DNA from: Candidatus Poseidoniaceae archaeon
GTDB lineage: Archaea; Thermoplasmatota; Poseidoniia; Poseidoniales; Poseidoniaceae
Length of the DNA: 12,277 bases
Direction: 5' to 3'
NCBI GenBank assembly: GCA_022452125.1
Contig: JAKURJ010000014.1
Location: 8,040 to 20,316 of the forward strand
Shown here one piece after another: positions 6,626 to 12,277 of this stretch. Position 1 is the first letter of the stretch. The number at the start of each line of letters is the position of its first letter. A program made the position numbers and the translations under genes. The notes beneath the pieces were generated by a model. It had not been told where the DNA came from. It ran no database searches and saw only the letters and a list, made by a program, of their open reading frames with translations.

Positions 6626-6647
6626 AGGGCTGGTAATAGACAGCCCT
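6626..6647 (-). promoter_or_regulatory. Perfect 7-base inverted repeat in the folB / 161-aa gene junction
   Basis: AGGGCTG (6626-6632), 8-base AT-rich loop, CAGCCCT (6641-6647). On the minus strand it begins directly after the folB stop codon (6648-6650) and ends 4 bases before ATG 6621, so it fills the junction almost exactly. It lacks a following U-run, so it does not look like a classical terminator. It could be an mRNA processing or attenuation hairpin, or mask the start of the next gene; if ATG 6663 is the true start it is merely coding sequence. Confidence 0.4.
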
Positions 6648-7007
6648 TCAATCCCTCGTCCATTCATGTTCAACTACTGCTAATCCACCAGGGTGTGGGA
6701 ATGGAGCATCAGGCTTCTCAATTCTTATGGACAAAGCAGAGACGACAATGTTTTGTGAAATGTTGCTTACTAGTTTGTAGCACAATGTTTCCATTAAATT
6801 CACTGGCTCGGAGTTGACAACCTCTGTGTCGACCGCAGATTGCAAGTCTGCATAGTTCAGAGTAAGTTCGATATCATCACCTTTGACATCCTCAGCTAAG
6901 GTTGCCCATATTGAAATGACAAATGGTTGAGTTTTCTCTCTTTCAAAGTCAAAAACCCCGTGGCAAGCTAGGACTTCATAAGATTCCAAGCCGACTCTAG
7001 TAGTCAT
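6648..7007 (-). CDS. folB: Dihydroneopterin aldolase
   Basis: 119 residues, the normal size for FolB, which cleaves 7,8-dihydroneopterin to 6-hydroxymethyl-dihydropterin and glycolaldehyde in folate synthesis; it works as an octamer. Conserved elements are CHGVFDFEREKTQPF at 15-29 with catalytic-region Glu22, LNYADL at 50-55 with Tyr52, LMETL at 71-75 with Glu73 for pterin binding, and IEKPDAPFPH at 96-105 with Lys98. These positions agree closely with the bacterial enzyme's Glu22, Tyr54, Glu74 and Lys100. ATG 7007 has GGAG five to nine bases upstream, overlapping the stop of the parvulin gene. Many archaea use the unrelated MptD for this step, so a bacterial-type FolB points to acquisition by transfer in this lineage. 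Confidence 0.92.
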   Translation of the reverse strand: MTTRVGLESYEVLACHGVFDFEREKTQPFVISIWATLAEDVKGDDIELTLNYADLQSAVDTEVVNSEPVNLMETLCYKLVSNISQNIVVSALSIRIEKPDAPFPHPGGLAVVEHEWTRD

Positions 7008-7011
7008 GGAA

Positions 7012-7299
7012 TCACTCCTCTCTTTCGTGAACCCAAATCAAGTGATAGCCAAATTGAGTCTTGATTGTCTCAGAGACAGTTTTCAGCGGGATTGTCCACA
7101 CCGCTTCATCGAACTCACGTACCATTTGGCCCTTCCTGAACCAACCTAGGTCGCCTCCTTTCTGACTTGAAGGGCAATCAGATTTCTTCCTTGCAGTCTT
7201 TTGAAAGTCTTTGAACTTCTTAATGTTCATTGCTAGTTGAGTTGCTTCTCCTTTGCTCTTCACAAGAATGTGGCTTGCATGCGCGCTTGGATTGACCAT
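7012..7299 (-). CDS. ppiC: Parvulin-type peptidyl-prolyl isomerase, single domain
   Basis: 95 residues, a stand-alone parvulin domain like E. coli Par10 (PpiC) and thaumarchaeal parvulins; it interconverts cis and trans prolyl peptide bonds during folding. Motifs: ASHILVK at 8-14 (His10), SDCPSSQKGGDLGWF at 40-54 (Cys42), GQMVREFDEAVW at 57-68 and TQFGYHLIWV at 81-90 (His86). The His-Cys-His active-site set is complete. There is no signal peptide, so it acts in the cytoplasm unless exported by other means. GAGGTGA six or so bases before ATG 7299 is a good Shine-Dalgarno and lies next to the stop of the M28 peptidase gene; the following folB start is only 4 bases past its own stop. It is part of the eight-gene minus-strand run. 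Confidence 0.93.
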   Translation of the reverse strand: MVNPSAHASHILVKSKGEATQLAMNIKKFKDFQKTARKKSDCPSSQKGGDLGWFRKGQMVREFDEAVWTIPLKTVSETIKTQFGYHLIWVHEREE

Positions 7300-7308
7300 A
7301 TTTTCACC

Positions 7309-8925
7309 TCAGGCATCAGGGTTGTATGCTAGGAACTTCATGTAGTTTCCATAAATGGTTGCAGAAATACCCAAGCTCTCTTCATTGAACCTCGACATGT
7401 CATCGAGGTATGTGTGATATTCATAGGAACCACTTCCATAGCACACTGCGGCTCTACCTATCACATTTCCACCGTCAAGGCTGTATACGAATGGGCAATG
7501 GTCAGAATTGCATGGCATGCTACCTGGCTCACCTTTTGCACCTTGATATAATCCTAGATTGATTACGTATTTCTTTGCCATCTCAGGGTTATCTCTCTTG
7601 TATTCCTCAGATAGGGCCTTAATATGCTCATAATCATCTGGATGGTTTGTAAACAAAGTTACCGAGTTCCCTCTGTTTTCTAGATCGATATCAACATGGT
7701 TCATGTCGAGATTAACGTAAAGTCTCAGGTTCTCCGCTAAATCTTGGTTAAATTCCTCGACGTATGCAGTTGAGCCCCACAGTCCTTCTTCTTCGCCACC
7801 CCATGTACAAAATCTGAGGGTTCTTTCTGGTTCACCATGCTCTGAAATGTATTCGGAGAACATTGCTGCCATCTCTAGAACTGTTGCAGTTCCTGAGGTG
7901 TCATCCACTGCACCTGGAGCGTGGTAGACTGTGTCGTGGTGGCCTCCAACAATCAATAATTCGCTGCTTGCGCCATAATAAGTTCCGCACGGTACTCGAA
8001 TAGTCAACTCCTGGTCGTTTGTGACGTCCATAATCATCTCCAGCCTGCCGCTACCATTGATTACGACAGATTCTAGGATTTCACCTGCATCTTTGCTCAT
8101 CGCAATGAAAGCCATGTCCGTAGGCATGCTTCCCCCATTAGCTTCGATGATTGCACTGTGACTGGTTCCTTTGAAAATTGGAACACAATCATTGCCCTCG
8201 ATGAGTCCACAATTGTAGTTTTTGTTGACTCTGATTATAGACGCAAGGTCATTTTCTATAGCACGAACCATTATGTCAGTATTACTTGAGACTGAACCGC
8301 CTCCGACTAGATATCCAACCTTACCTGCTGCAGATGCCCAAAGTGAATCATCAGAACCATCTCCAAGGTAGACTACCTCAATATTGTCTGCGAACGTGAA
8401 TGAAGATTGACCTGAGAATCCTTGAATGACATAGTCCATGCGATGATTAAGCGTAGTGACTTGCTGGCCAACATCCGCTGGTGAACAAGGGACAATTCCG
8501 AATCCTCCGGCAGCACCTGGTGTGCAAACTCTCAAGCTTGGTTCGCTGTTTACACTGTGCATTGGGACTTCATAGGTATGCAGTGTAGATTGGTATCCTA
8601 ATTCTTCGAATAGATTGTTGATATATTCTGCAGTAGCTTGCTCTTCAGCAGTGCCACTCATTCTGCCGTACCAATCTGGGTGCCCTAACTCCAGTAAATC
8701 CTCGACATATCCTCTAGTGCGGTCTTGGTCGTAGGTTAGTGAAGTTCCGTAGTCTACGGGTTCTTCTCCTAGATAGAAATACATGAATGTCGATGAAACA
8801 AAGAGGGCAACTAGTATTCCTGCCACGACAGTTGTGTTTTGAAGAAACCCTAGCGCTGTGCGCCTGTTATTGGCTTCACTCCATTCTTCAGCGATTTCGG
8901 CAGATATTACTTCATCATCGCTCAT
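7309..8925 (-). CDS. Membrane-anchored M28-family zinc aminopeptidase
   Basis: 538 residues. A short acidic cytoplasmic N-terminus (1-20) and Arg-Arg precede one hydrophobic segment at about 31-52 (VVAGILVALFVSSTFMYFYL), so this is predicted to be a type II membrane protein with the enzyme outside. The M28 di-zinc site is complete: His329 and Asp331 (GGHHDT), Asp341 (GAVDDTSG), Glu378-Glu379 (GGEEEGLWGS), Asp407 (VNLDM) and His504 (YEYHTYLDD). The 135-270 stretch, rich in Gly and beta-like, sits where M28 enzymes often carry a PA domain. M28 enzymes remove N-terminal residues or split short peptides, which fits scavenging of environmental protein. Several cysteine pairs outside the membrane could form disulfides. 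The start ATG overlaps the ubiX stop as ATGA, indicating coupled translation. Exact peptide specificity is unknown. Confidence 0.93.
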   Translation of the reverse strand: MSDDEVISAEIAEEWSEANNRRTALGFLQNTTVVAGILVALFVSSTFMYFYLGEEPVDYGTSLTYDQDRTRGYVEDLLELGHPDWYGRMSGTAEEQATAEYINNLFEELGYQSTLHTYEVPMHSVNSEPSLRVCTPGAAGGFGIVPCSPADVGQQVTTLNHRMDYVIQGFSGQSSFTFADNIEVVYLGDGSDDSLWASAAGKVGYLVGGGSVSSNTDIMVRAIENDLASIIRVNKNYNCGLIEGNDCVPIFKGTSHSAIIEANGGSMPTDMAFIAMSKDAGEILESVVINGSGRLEMIMDVTNDQELTIRVPCGTYYGASSELLIVGGHHDTVYHAPGAVDDTSGTATVLEMAAMFSEYISEHGEPERTLRFCTWGGEEEGLWGSTAYVEEFNQDLAENLRLYVNLDMNHVDIDLENRGNSVTLFTNHPDDYEHIKALSEEYKRDNPEMAKKYVINLGLYQGAKGEPGSMPCNSDHCPFVYSLDGGNVIGRAAVCYGSGSYEYHTYLDDMSRFNEESLGISATIYGNYMKFLAYNPDA

Positions 8926-9488
8926 TGCAATTCCTCGCCGGTCCAGCGCTTGGTCAGGTCGTTATCCCTGCCGAGGTGGTCGAGTACTCTTGCAACTATG
9001 AAGTCTATCAAATCATCCATGCTTTGAGGTAGGTTGTAGAATCCTGGTGAGGCTGGGATAACTGTAACTCCCCAGCCTGACAGTTTGGCCATGTTCTCTA
9101 GATGAACAGTGGCATATGGGGCCTCTCTTGGAACGATGATTAGATTCCTTCTCTCTTTCATTGCAACTATCGCTGAGCGGGTTGCTAGATTATCACCGAT
9201 ACCTGCTGCGAGCTTGCCGAGTGTAGTCCCGCTGCAGGGGCAAATGACAACAGCATCTATTGCAGCAGAGCCAGAAGCAGACTTGGCTGCTATGTCGTCG
9301 TTATTTTCGAGAATAGCGCCGGTTTTTTCTGCAAGTTTTTCTGGGGTTAATCCTTCACATTCGTGTGACATTGTAAGCCTACCTGATTCGGTAACCACAA
9401 TTCTAGCATCGCTGCCTAAGATCTCTGCTAAGCGCACTCCGTATATTGCGCCAGAAGCGCCAGAGATTACCAGAATGACTTCTCCCAT
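8922..9488 (-). CDS. ubiX: Flavin prenyltransferase UbiX
   Basis: 188 residues from ATG 9488. UbiX attaches a dimethylallyl group to FMN to make prenylated FMN, the cofactor of UbiD-type decarboxylases. The flavodoxin-like fold begins with VILVISGASGAIYG (GASGA at 10-14). Later motifs are CPCSGTTLGKLAAGIGDNL, VPREAPYATVHLENM with the conserved Arg-Glu, and IPASPGFYNLPQSMDDL, ending RVLDHLG...KRW, all typical of the family. ATG 9488 places the first strand at the family position; ATG 9512 would add 8 residues (MIPCEMWA), and neither start has a strong Shine-Dalgarno. In archaea the cofactor can serve the anhydromevalonate-phosphate decarboxylase of the archaeal mevalonate route or quinone synthesis; which applies cannot be told here, since no UbiD gene is in the window. 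Confidence 0.94.
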   Translation of the reverse strand: MGEVILVISGASGAIYGVRLAEILGSDARIVVTESGRLTMSHECEGLTPEKLAEKTGAILENNDDIAAKSASGSAAIDAVVICPCSGTTLGKLAAGIGDNLATRSAIVAMKERRNLIIVPREAPYATVHLENMAKLSGWGVTVIPASPGFYNLPQSMDDLIDFIVARVLDHLGRDNDLTKRWTGEELQ

Positions 9489-9515
9489 TGCCCACATCTC
9501 GCAAGGGATCATGTA

Positions 9516-10628
9516 TCAAGTTATGTCCAAGGCTGTACGGAGTACAGTTTCTAAGACATCAACTGCTTCAGCAAAAGATTTTGGGTCTATAGACCAACCT
9601 ACGCGCAACCAATCGTCAAGTCCAGAATCAAACATGCATCCTGGTACTGCAAGCAGCCCATGCTCCTTTCCAATAGTGTCAATCATCTCTAGAGTGTCCA
9701 CGCCCGGTACCCTGAATGCTCCAAAGACTCCATATGGGGGAGGATTCCATTCTATTCCTACTCGATTTAGCATTGATTGTAACAGAGGTAGATTCTCCTC
9801 TCGATAGTGGTCGATAAGGTCTACAGGTCCATTGAGTTGGTCTTTGATTTGTTCAGCTATTCGGATTACGGGTGAGGACATTATTCCTGCTAAATTATGG
9901 AATGTGTTCTGTGCATTCGCAATAATTTCCTTACTGGCAATAATCCATCCGTATCGGATTTGTCCCAATCCGTGGACTTTAGTCAACGAAGAAATAGATA
10001 CGCAGTTGTCTCCTTCAAAGTAAAATGGCTTCCAGTTTCTGTCAGCTCCAGAATATACTTCGTCGCTAATTATTCGGACATCATGTTGTTTGCATGCCTC
10101 GATTAACCACTCTCTATCAGACTCGGTGTACGACCATCCAACAGGATTTAATTGCGGACAGACCATTAGAAGGTCGACTTGGGATAAAACCGATGCCCAC
10201 TCTTCACGATCGATAATCCACGCACTTGCAGTTGGTTTTCTTCTGACCACAATTGTTTCGAGACCAAGTATTCTTGCTGTTTGACTCAACGGGCCGTACG
10301 ACGGCATCTCAACAGCAACTTTTCCTCCTCGAGATGTTGCAGAGATAGCAATGCTGATAGCTTGAGTTGCTCCATGAGTTAGGTGTACATTCTCGACATG
10401 TACGCCATACATCTCACTAACCATTCTTCTATCATCGATTCCTGGCCCTCTGTGGTCTTTCCAAATGTCCTCAATAGTCCCCAAATCCCATGGATACTGA
10501 AGTCCTGAGAACGAAAGATTGTGCGGCCGCATTTCCTTTAATCGGGGAATATACCATTGCAGATAGGCAACGGGAGGGACTCCCTCAGCCCTTGCTGGGC
10601 CTCCAGCAGTTGGATGGTAGCCTTCCAT
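9516..10628 (-). CDS. Class I/II PLP-dependent aminotransferase, substrate unknown
   Basis: 370 residues from ATG 10628. Fold-type I aminotransferase with THGATQA near 84-90 for phosphate binding, PQLNPVGWSY near 158-167 in place of the usual NPNNPTG, SDEVYSGAD at 188-196 with Asp189 contacting the pyridine nitrogen, SSLTKVHGLGQIRYGW with the Schiff-base lysine at 217 and the phosphate-binding Arg after it, and WLRVGWSID near the end with the substrate-carboxylate Arg. All core PLP residues are therefore present. An in-frame TTG at 10649 would add 7 residues; ATG seems better, though its Shine-Dalgarno is weak. It sits between lipB and ubiX in the run, neither of which suggests an amino donor. 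I cannot assign an amino acid; the family also includes C-S lyases and specialised biosynthetic enzymes. Confidence 0.88.
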   Translation of the reverse strand: MEGYHPTAGGPARAEGVPPVAYLQWYIPRLKEMRPHNLSFSGLQYPWDLGTIEDIWKDHRGPGIDDRRMVSEMYGVHVENVHLTHGATQAISIAISATSRGGKVAVEMPSYGPLSQTARILGLETIVVRRKPTASAWIIDREEWASVLSQVDLLMVCPQLNPVGWSYTESDREWLIEACKQHDVRIISDEVYSGADRNWKPFYFEGDNCVSISSLTKVHGLGQIRYGWIIASKEIIANAQNTFHNLAGIMSSPVIRIAEQIKDQLNGPVDLIDHYREENLPLLQSMLNRVGIEWNPPPYGVFGAFRVPGVDTLEMIDTIGKEHGLLAVPGCMFDSGLDDWLRVGWSIDPKSFAEAVDVLETVLRTALDIT

Positions 10629-10660
10629 GTCACTCTGAAGGGGAAGCAACTAATGAAGAT

Positions 10661-11290
10661 TCATTCACTGTAAATTTCTCTAGAAAGTAGGGATATATTG
10701 TCTATTAGTGAATCCAAAATTTGTTTGCGTGTCAAATTGAATCCCAAGGTGGAAAGACTAGTTGTCGTGTCCTTTCCTAGGCCACATCCGCTTACCATTT
10801 CGACTCGGCCGGGAGGTGTGTCATAGTTGATAGTGAAGCCATGTCTACTGGTCCAGCGCAAAAACGCCAACCCTATCGAGCAGATTTTGTTTTCACCAAT
10901 CCAAACGCCCTGCATCCTTTCATCTCTGTTCGCATTTATTCCGTGTTCAGAGAGTGACTTGATTACCCAATCTTCTAGAATAGAAATGATTGCTTTGACA
11001 TTTGATTCCCCATCTAAATCCCATTTGAAGATAGGATAAACTACGATTTGTCCTGGTCCGTGCCAAGTAAGACCTCCGCCTCTATCGACCGCAGAGGTTG
11101 CATAATCTTCAGGTGGTTTGATCCCGTCATTACGGGCTCTAGGTCCTACAGTAACTATTTCATCATGTTCACAAACAATTAGCGTATCCAAAATTTCATC
11201 ATCGATTCGTTTTGCTTGCATTACTCGCATCAACTCGTCAGCATCAGCATGGCTGATTTTGCCGATATCGTTGATTACGATTTTTCGCAT
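10661..11290 (-). CDS. lipB: Octanoyl (lipoyl) transferase LipB
   Basis: 209 residues, typical for LipB, which moves an octanoyl group from acyl carrier protein to the lipoyl domains of 2-oxoacid dehydrogenases or glycine cleavage H protein, before LipA inserts sulfur. Motifs: CEHDEIVTVGPR at 40-51, RGGGLTWHGPGQIVVYP at 70-86, ENKICSIGL at 133-141 with catalytic Lys135, HGFTIN at 150-155, and VSGCGLGKDTTTSL with catalytic Cys169. Trp76 replaces the Tyr common in the bacterial THYHGPGQ/TYHGPGQ motif. ATG 11290 follows GAGGTG with about 6 bases between, 9 bases after the dut stop. LipB rather than LplA points to endogenous octanoate supply, which is odd in an archaeon. LipA is not in the window. 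Confidence 0.93.
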   Translation of the reverse strand: MRKIVINDIGKISHADADELMRVMQAKRIDDEILDTLIVCEHDEIVTVGPRARNDGIKPPEDYATSAVDRGGGLTWHGPGQIVVYPIFKWDLDGESNVKAIISILEDWVIKSLSEHGINANRDERMQGVWIGENKICSIGLAFLRWTSRHGFTINYDTPPGRVEMVSGCGLGKDTTTSLSTLGFNLTRKQILDSLIDNISLLSREIYSE

Positions 11291-11299
11291 TAAGACACC

Positions 11300-11749
11300 T
11301 CAGAATCTGCCGCTACTACCAAATCCGCCTTCGCCTCTATCGGTTCTAGAAAGTTCTTCGAAACTGACTTCTCTGTAACTAGTAACAGGGACTGGGGCAA
11401 TCAACATTTGCGCAATTCTCTCTCCTTTTGCTAATACGATCTCGTCGCCTTCTCCAATCCAAGTTGCAAGTACCATCAGTTCGCCCCTGTAATCAGAATC
11501 AATAGTGCCTACTCCATTTGGCATAATCATCCCCTTTGCACCAAGAGATGAGCGGGAGCGAATTTGCCCTTCCCAACCATCTGGAATTGCTACAGCTAAC
11601 CCTGTCCGAATTTTCGTTGAACTCCCTCTTCTGACGACAGTCTCTTCAAGAGCTCGTAAATCCCATCCTGCGGCAGATTTGCTACCTTGTGTTGGAGCGG
11701 ATGCATCCGGGTCTAACTTAGCGAACAACACTTCGACACTTTCTCGCAT
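11300..11749 (-). CDS. dut: dUTP diphosphatase (trimeric dUTPase)
   Basis: 149 residues from ATG 11749. It hydrolyses dUTP to dUMP and pyrophosphate, keeping uracil out of DNA and feeding dTMP synthesis. All five dUTPase motifs are present: 1 AGWDLRA at 27-33, 2 RSRSSLG at 64-70, 3 GVGTIDSDYRGE at 79-90 with the catalytic Asp and the uracil-pocket Tyr, 4 GERIAQML at 109-116, and 5 RTDRGEGGFGSSG at 135-147, the glycine-rich arm that closes over the triphosphate. These features indicate the homotrimeric family and not dCTP deaminase. GGAG ends 6 bases before ATG 11749; an in-frame TTG at 11761 would add MECF. It is the first gene of the eight-gene run and diverges from nrdB, a sensible pairing in deoxynucleotide metabolism. 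Confidence 0.96.
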   Translation of the reverse strand: MRESVEVLFAKLDPDASAPTQGSKSAAGWDLRALEETVVRRGSSTKIRTGLAVAIPDGWEGQIRSRSSLGAKGMIMPNGVGTIDSDYRGELMVLATWIGEGDEIVLAKGERIAQMLIAPVPVTSYREVSFEELSRTDRGEGGFGSSGRF

Positions 11750-11887
11750 GAAACACTCCAAGAACTGGTTGCTATCAAGGGCTTTGGTATGTGCAATGTA
11801 ATTATTGAATTATTTCTATGGTGTTAAACAAAAGATAGAGATGATAAACTTCCGACATTCAAGTAGGAGGGCTGAGCACGCGAGTAT

Positions 11888-11904
11888 GCCTCTGAAACCG
11901 AGGC
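11888..11904 (+). promoter_or_regulatory. Inverted repeat upstream of the nrdB TATA box
   Basis: GCCTC (11888-11892), 7-base spacer, GAGGC (11900-11904). The repeat is perfect over 5 bases and centred about 36 bases upstream of the TTTATA box. That placement suits an operator or activator site, or a small RNA stem. Short arms mean chance is a serious alternative. Confidence 0.3.
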
Positions 11905-11929
11905 GAATTGGGGGAGTTGTTTCCTCAAC

Positions 11930-11935
11930 TTTATA
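11930..11935 (+). promoter_or_regulatory. nrdB: TATA box for nrdB
   Basis: TTTATA in the context ACTTTATAGGC is the clearest archaeal TATA match in the window. Transcription start would fall about 25 bases downstream, near 11958, giving a leader of roughly 35 bases that includes the GGGAGGG ribosome binding site. No initiator or BRE could be called with confidence. Confidence 0.5.
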
Positions 11936-11992
11936 GGCTCGTTTGAACGGCCAACAAAATCCACCGCGAGCGAAGAATGGGAGGGACACAAG

Positions 11993-12277
11993 ATGCAACC
12001 AGAATCACAAAACCAAGATGGCTTCGACCTAGACCTATCGTCTGAGTTCGTAGAGCCGATGCTAAAAGAATCACTAGACCGCTTTGTATTATTCCCTATA
12101 GAGCACGCTGAAGTGTGGGAGATGTACAAGAAGCACGCAGCATCCTTTTGGACTGCAGAGGAAATAGACCTTGCGGACGATGCTAAGGAGTGGGCGGCAT
12201 TATCAAATGACGCGCGCCATTTCCTAAAGCATGTCTTGGCGTTCTTTGCTGCGTCCGATGGTATCGTTAATGAAAAT
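11993..12277 (+). CDS. nrdB: Ribonucleotide reductase class I small subunit, C-terminus cut by window edge
   Basis: The first 95 residues are present and the frame is open at the right edge. After a polar 20-residue leader come RFVLFPIEHAEVWEMYKKH, FWTAEEIDLADDAKEW, and HFLKHVLAFFAASDGIVNEN. These are the hallmark N-terminal strings of the eukaryote-like class Ia small subunit (R2), including the first metal-ligand Asp in EEIDL; the later ExxH ligands and radical Tyr lie beyond the window. The subunit houses the di-iron tyrosyl radical that lets the large subunit reduce ribonucleotides, so an oxygen-using lifestyle is implied. GGGAGGG ends 7 bases before the ATG, and TTTATA lies about 60 bases upstream. 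It diverges from dut. Whether the large subunit follows is not visible. Confidence 0.96.
   Translation, partial: MQPESQNQDGFDLDLSSEFVEPMLKESLDRFVLFPIEHAEVWEMYKKHAASFWTAEEIDLADDAKEWAALSNDARHFLKHVLAFFAASDGIVNEN

Larger units (their letters stand above)
11750..11992. promoter_or_regulatory. Divergent dut / nrdB intergenic region
   Basis: 243 bases, the longest non-coding stretch in the window. Toward nrdB: TTTATA at 11930-11935, an expected start near 11958, and GGGAGGG at 11979-11985 seven bases before the ATG. Toward dut: an AT-rich block at 11799-11816 (TAATTATTGAATTATTT) whose minus strand would place transcription start about 30 bases before ATG 11749, with Shine-Dalgarno GGAG at 11756-11759. 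Between them, roughly 11820-11925, lie about 100 bases that neither promoter obviously needs, including a hairpin. I see no convincing ORF or tRNA in it. An upstream regulator site or a small RNA is possible. Confidence 0.55.

Noticed and set aside
3162..6647. Shared GGGCTG/CAGCCC arms in the two leader hairpins as a common regulatory motif
   Set aside because: The arms are in opposite order in the two sites with different loops, and a 6-base word is expected several times in 12 kb, so a shared factor cannot be claimed.
9109..9807. 232-codon open frame on the plus strand
   Set aside because: It is antisense to ubiX and the aminotransferase, both of which have full family motifs. Its product is Ser/Pro/Ile-rich without any recognisable motif, as expected of a shadow frame.
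10588..10603. GCCC/GGGC stem near the 5' end of the aminotransferase gene
   Set aside because: A 4-base stem inside coding sequence (residues PAGGPAR region) is explained by codon choice for Gly, Pro and Ala.
11837..11897. Possible C/D-box guide RNA (ATGATAA near 11840, CTGA at about 11870 and 11892)
   Set aside because: The C box has a mismatch at an invariant G, the C' box is missing and no closing stem flanks the boxes.
1..12277. tRNA, rRNA, CRISPR array, insertion sequence, phage or defence genes
   Set aside because: I found no T-arm-like GTTCGAA signature with matching stems, no regularly spaced repeats and no transposase, integrase or defence motif on either strand.

Overview
The window reads as compact archaeal chromosome, most likely a Thermoplasmatota relative of the marine Poseidoniales (Marine Group II). 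The grounds are archaeal-type informational genes (the release factor aRF1 with NIKS, GGQ and a zinc ribbon, the GTPase NOG1, an archaeal UMP kinase, a small archaeal zinc-ribbon membrane protein), GGAG/GAGGTG Shine-Dalgarno sites and TATA-like upstream boxes. These sit beside bacterial-looking metabolic genes (folB, lipB, ubiX, a pterin carbinolamine dehydratase) and a eukaryote-like class I ribonucleotide reductase small subunit. The lineage is an inference from gene content; no rRNA is present.

Layout. (1) 1-905, minus strand: an uncharacterised 141-aa protein, then a pterin-4a-carbinolamine dehydratase, then a thioredoxin-like [2Fe-2S] ferredoxin that runs off the left edge. All three overlap and are probably translationally coupled. 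(2) 1006-2109, plus strand: NOG1, diverging from block 1 across about 100 bases. (3) 2112-3096, minus strand: UMP kinase followed by a zinc-ribbon/membrane protein that converges on nog1 with a 2-base gap. (4) 3189-6158, plus strand: aRF1 and arginyl-tRNA synthetase, a two-gene translation operon. (5) 6136-11749, minus strand: an eight-gene run in transcription order dut, lipB, class I/II aminotransferase, ubiX, membrane-anchored M28 peptidase, parvulin, folB and an uncharacterised cysteine-rich protein, with gaps of about 32 bases or less and one ATGA overlap. Its last gene overlaps the end of argS tail to tail by 23 bases. (6) 11750-11992: the only sizeable non-coding stretch, a divergent promoter region. 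(7) 11993 to the right edge, plus strand: the start of nrdB.

How the genes fit together. Blocks 2 and 4 serve ribosome assembly and translation. UMP kinase, dUTPase and ribonucleotide reductase serve nucleotide supply, and dut and nrdB share one intergenic region, which would allow joint control. FolB and the carbinolamine dehydratase are pterin enzymes, LipB makes lipoylated 2-oxoacid dehydrogenases or glycine cleavage H protein, and UbiX makes the prenylated flavin used by UbiD-type decarboxylases. The M28 enzyme is predicted to act outside the membrane and fits a peptide-using heterotroph.

I see no tRNA, rRNA, CRISPR array, insertion sequence, prophage or defence island. Nothing here looks like a new multi-gene system. 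The points worth a second look are two uncharacterised proteins, several atypical motifs, some hairpins next to start sites, and a LipB in a lineage whose acyl donor is unclear. No non-coding stretch exceeds 300 bases.
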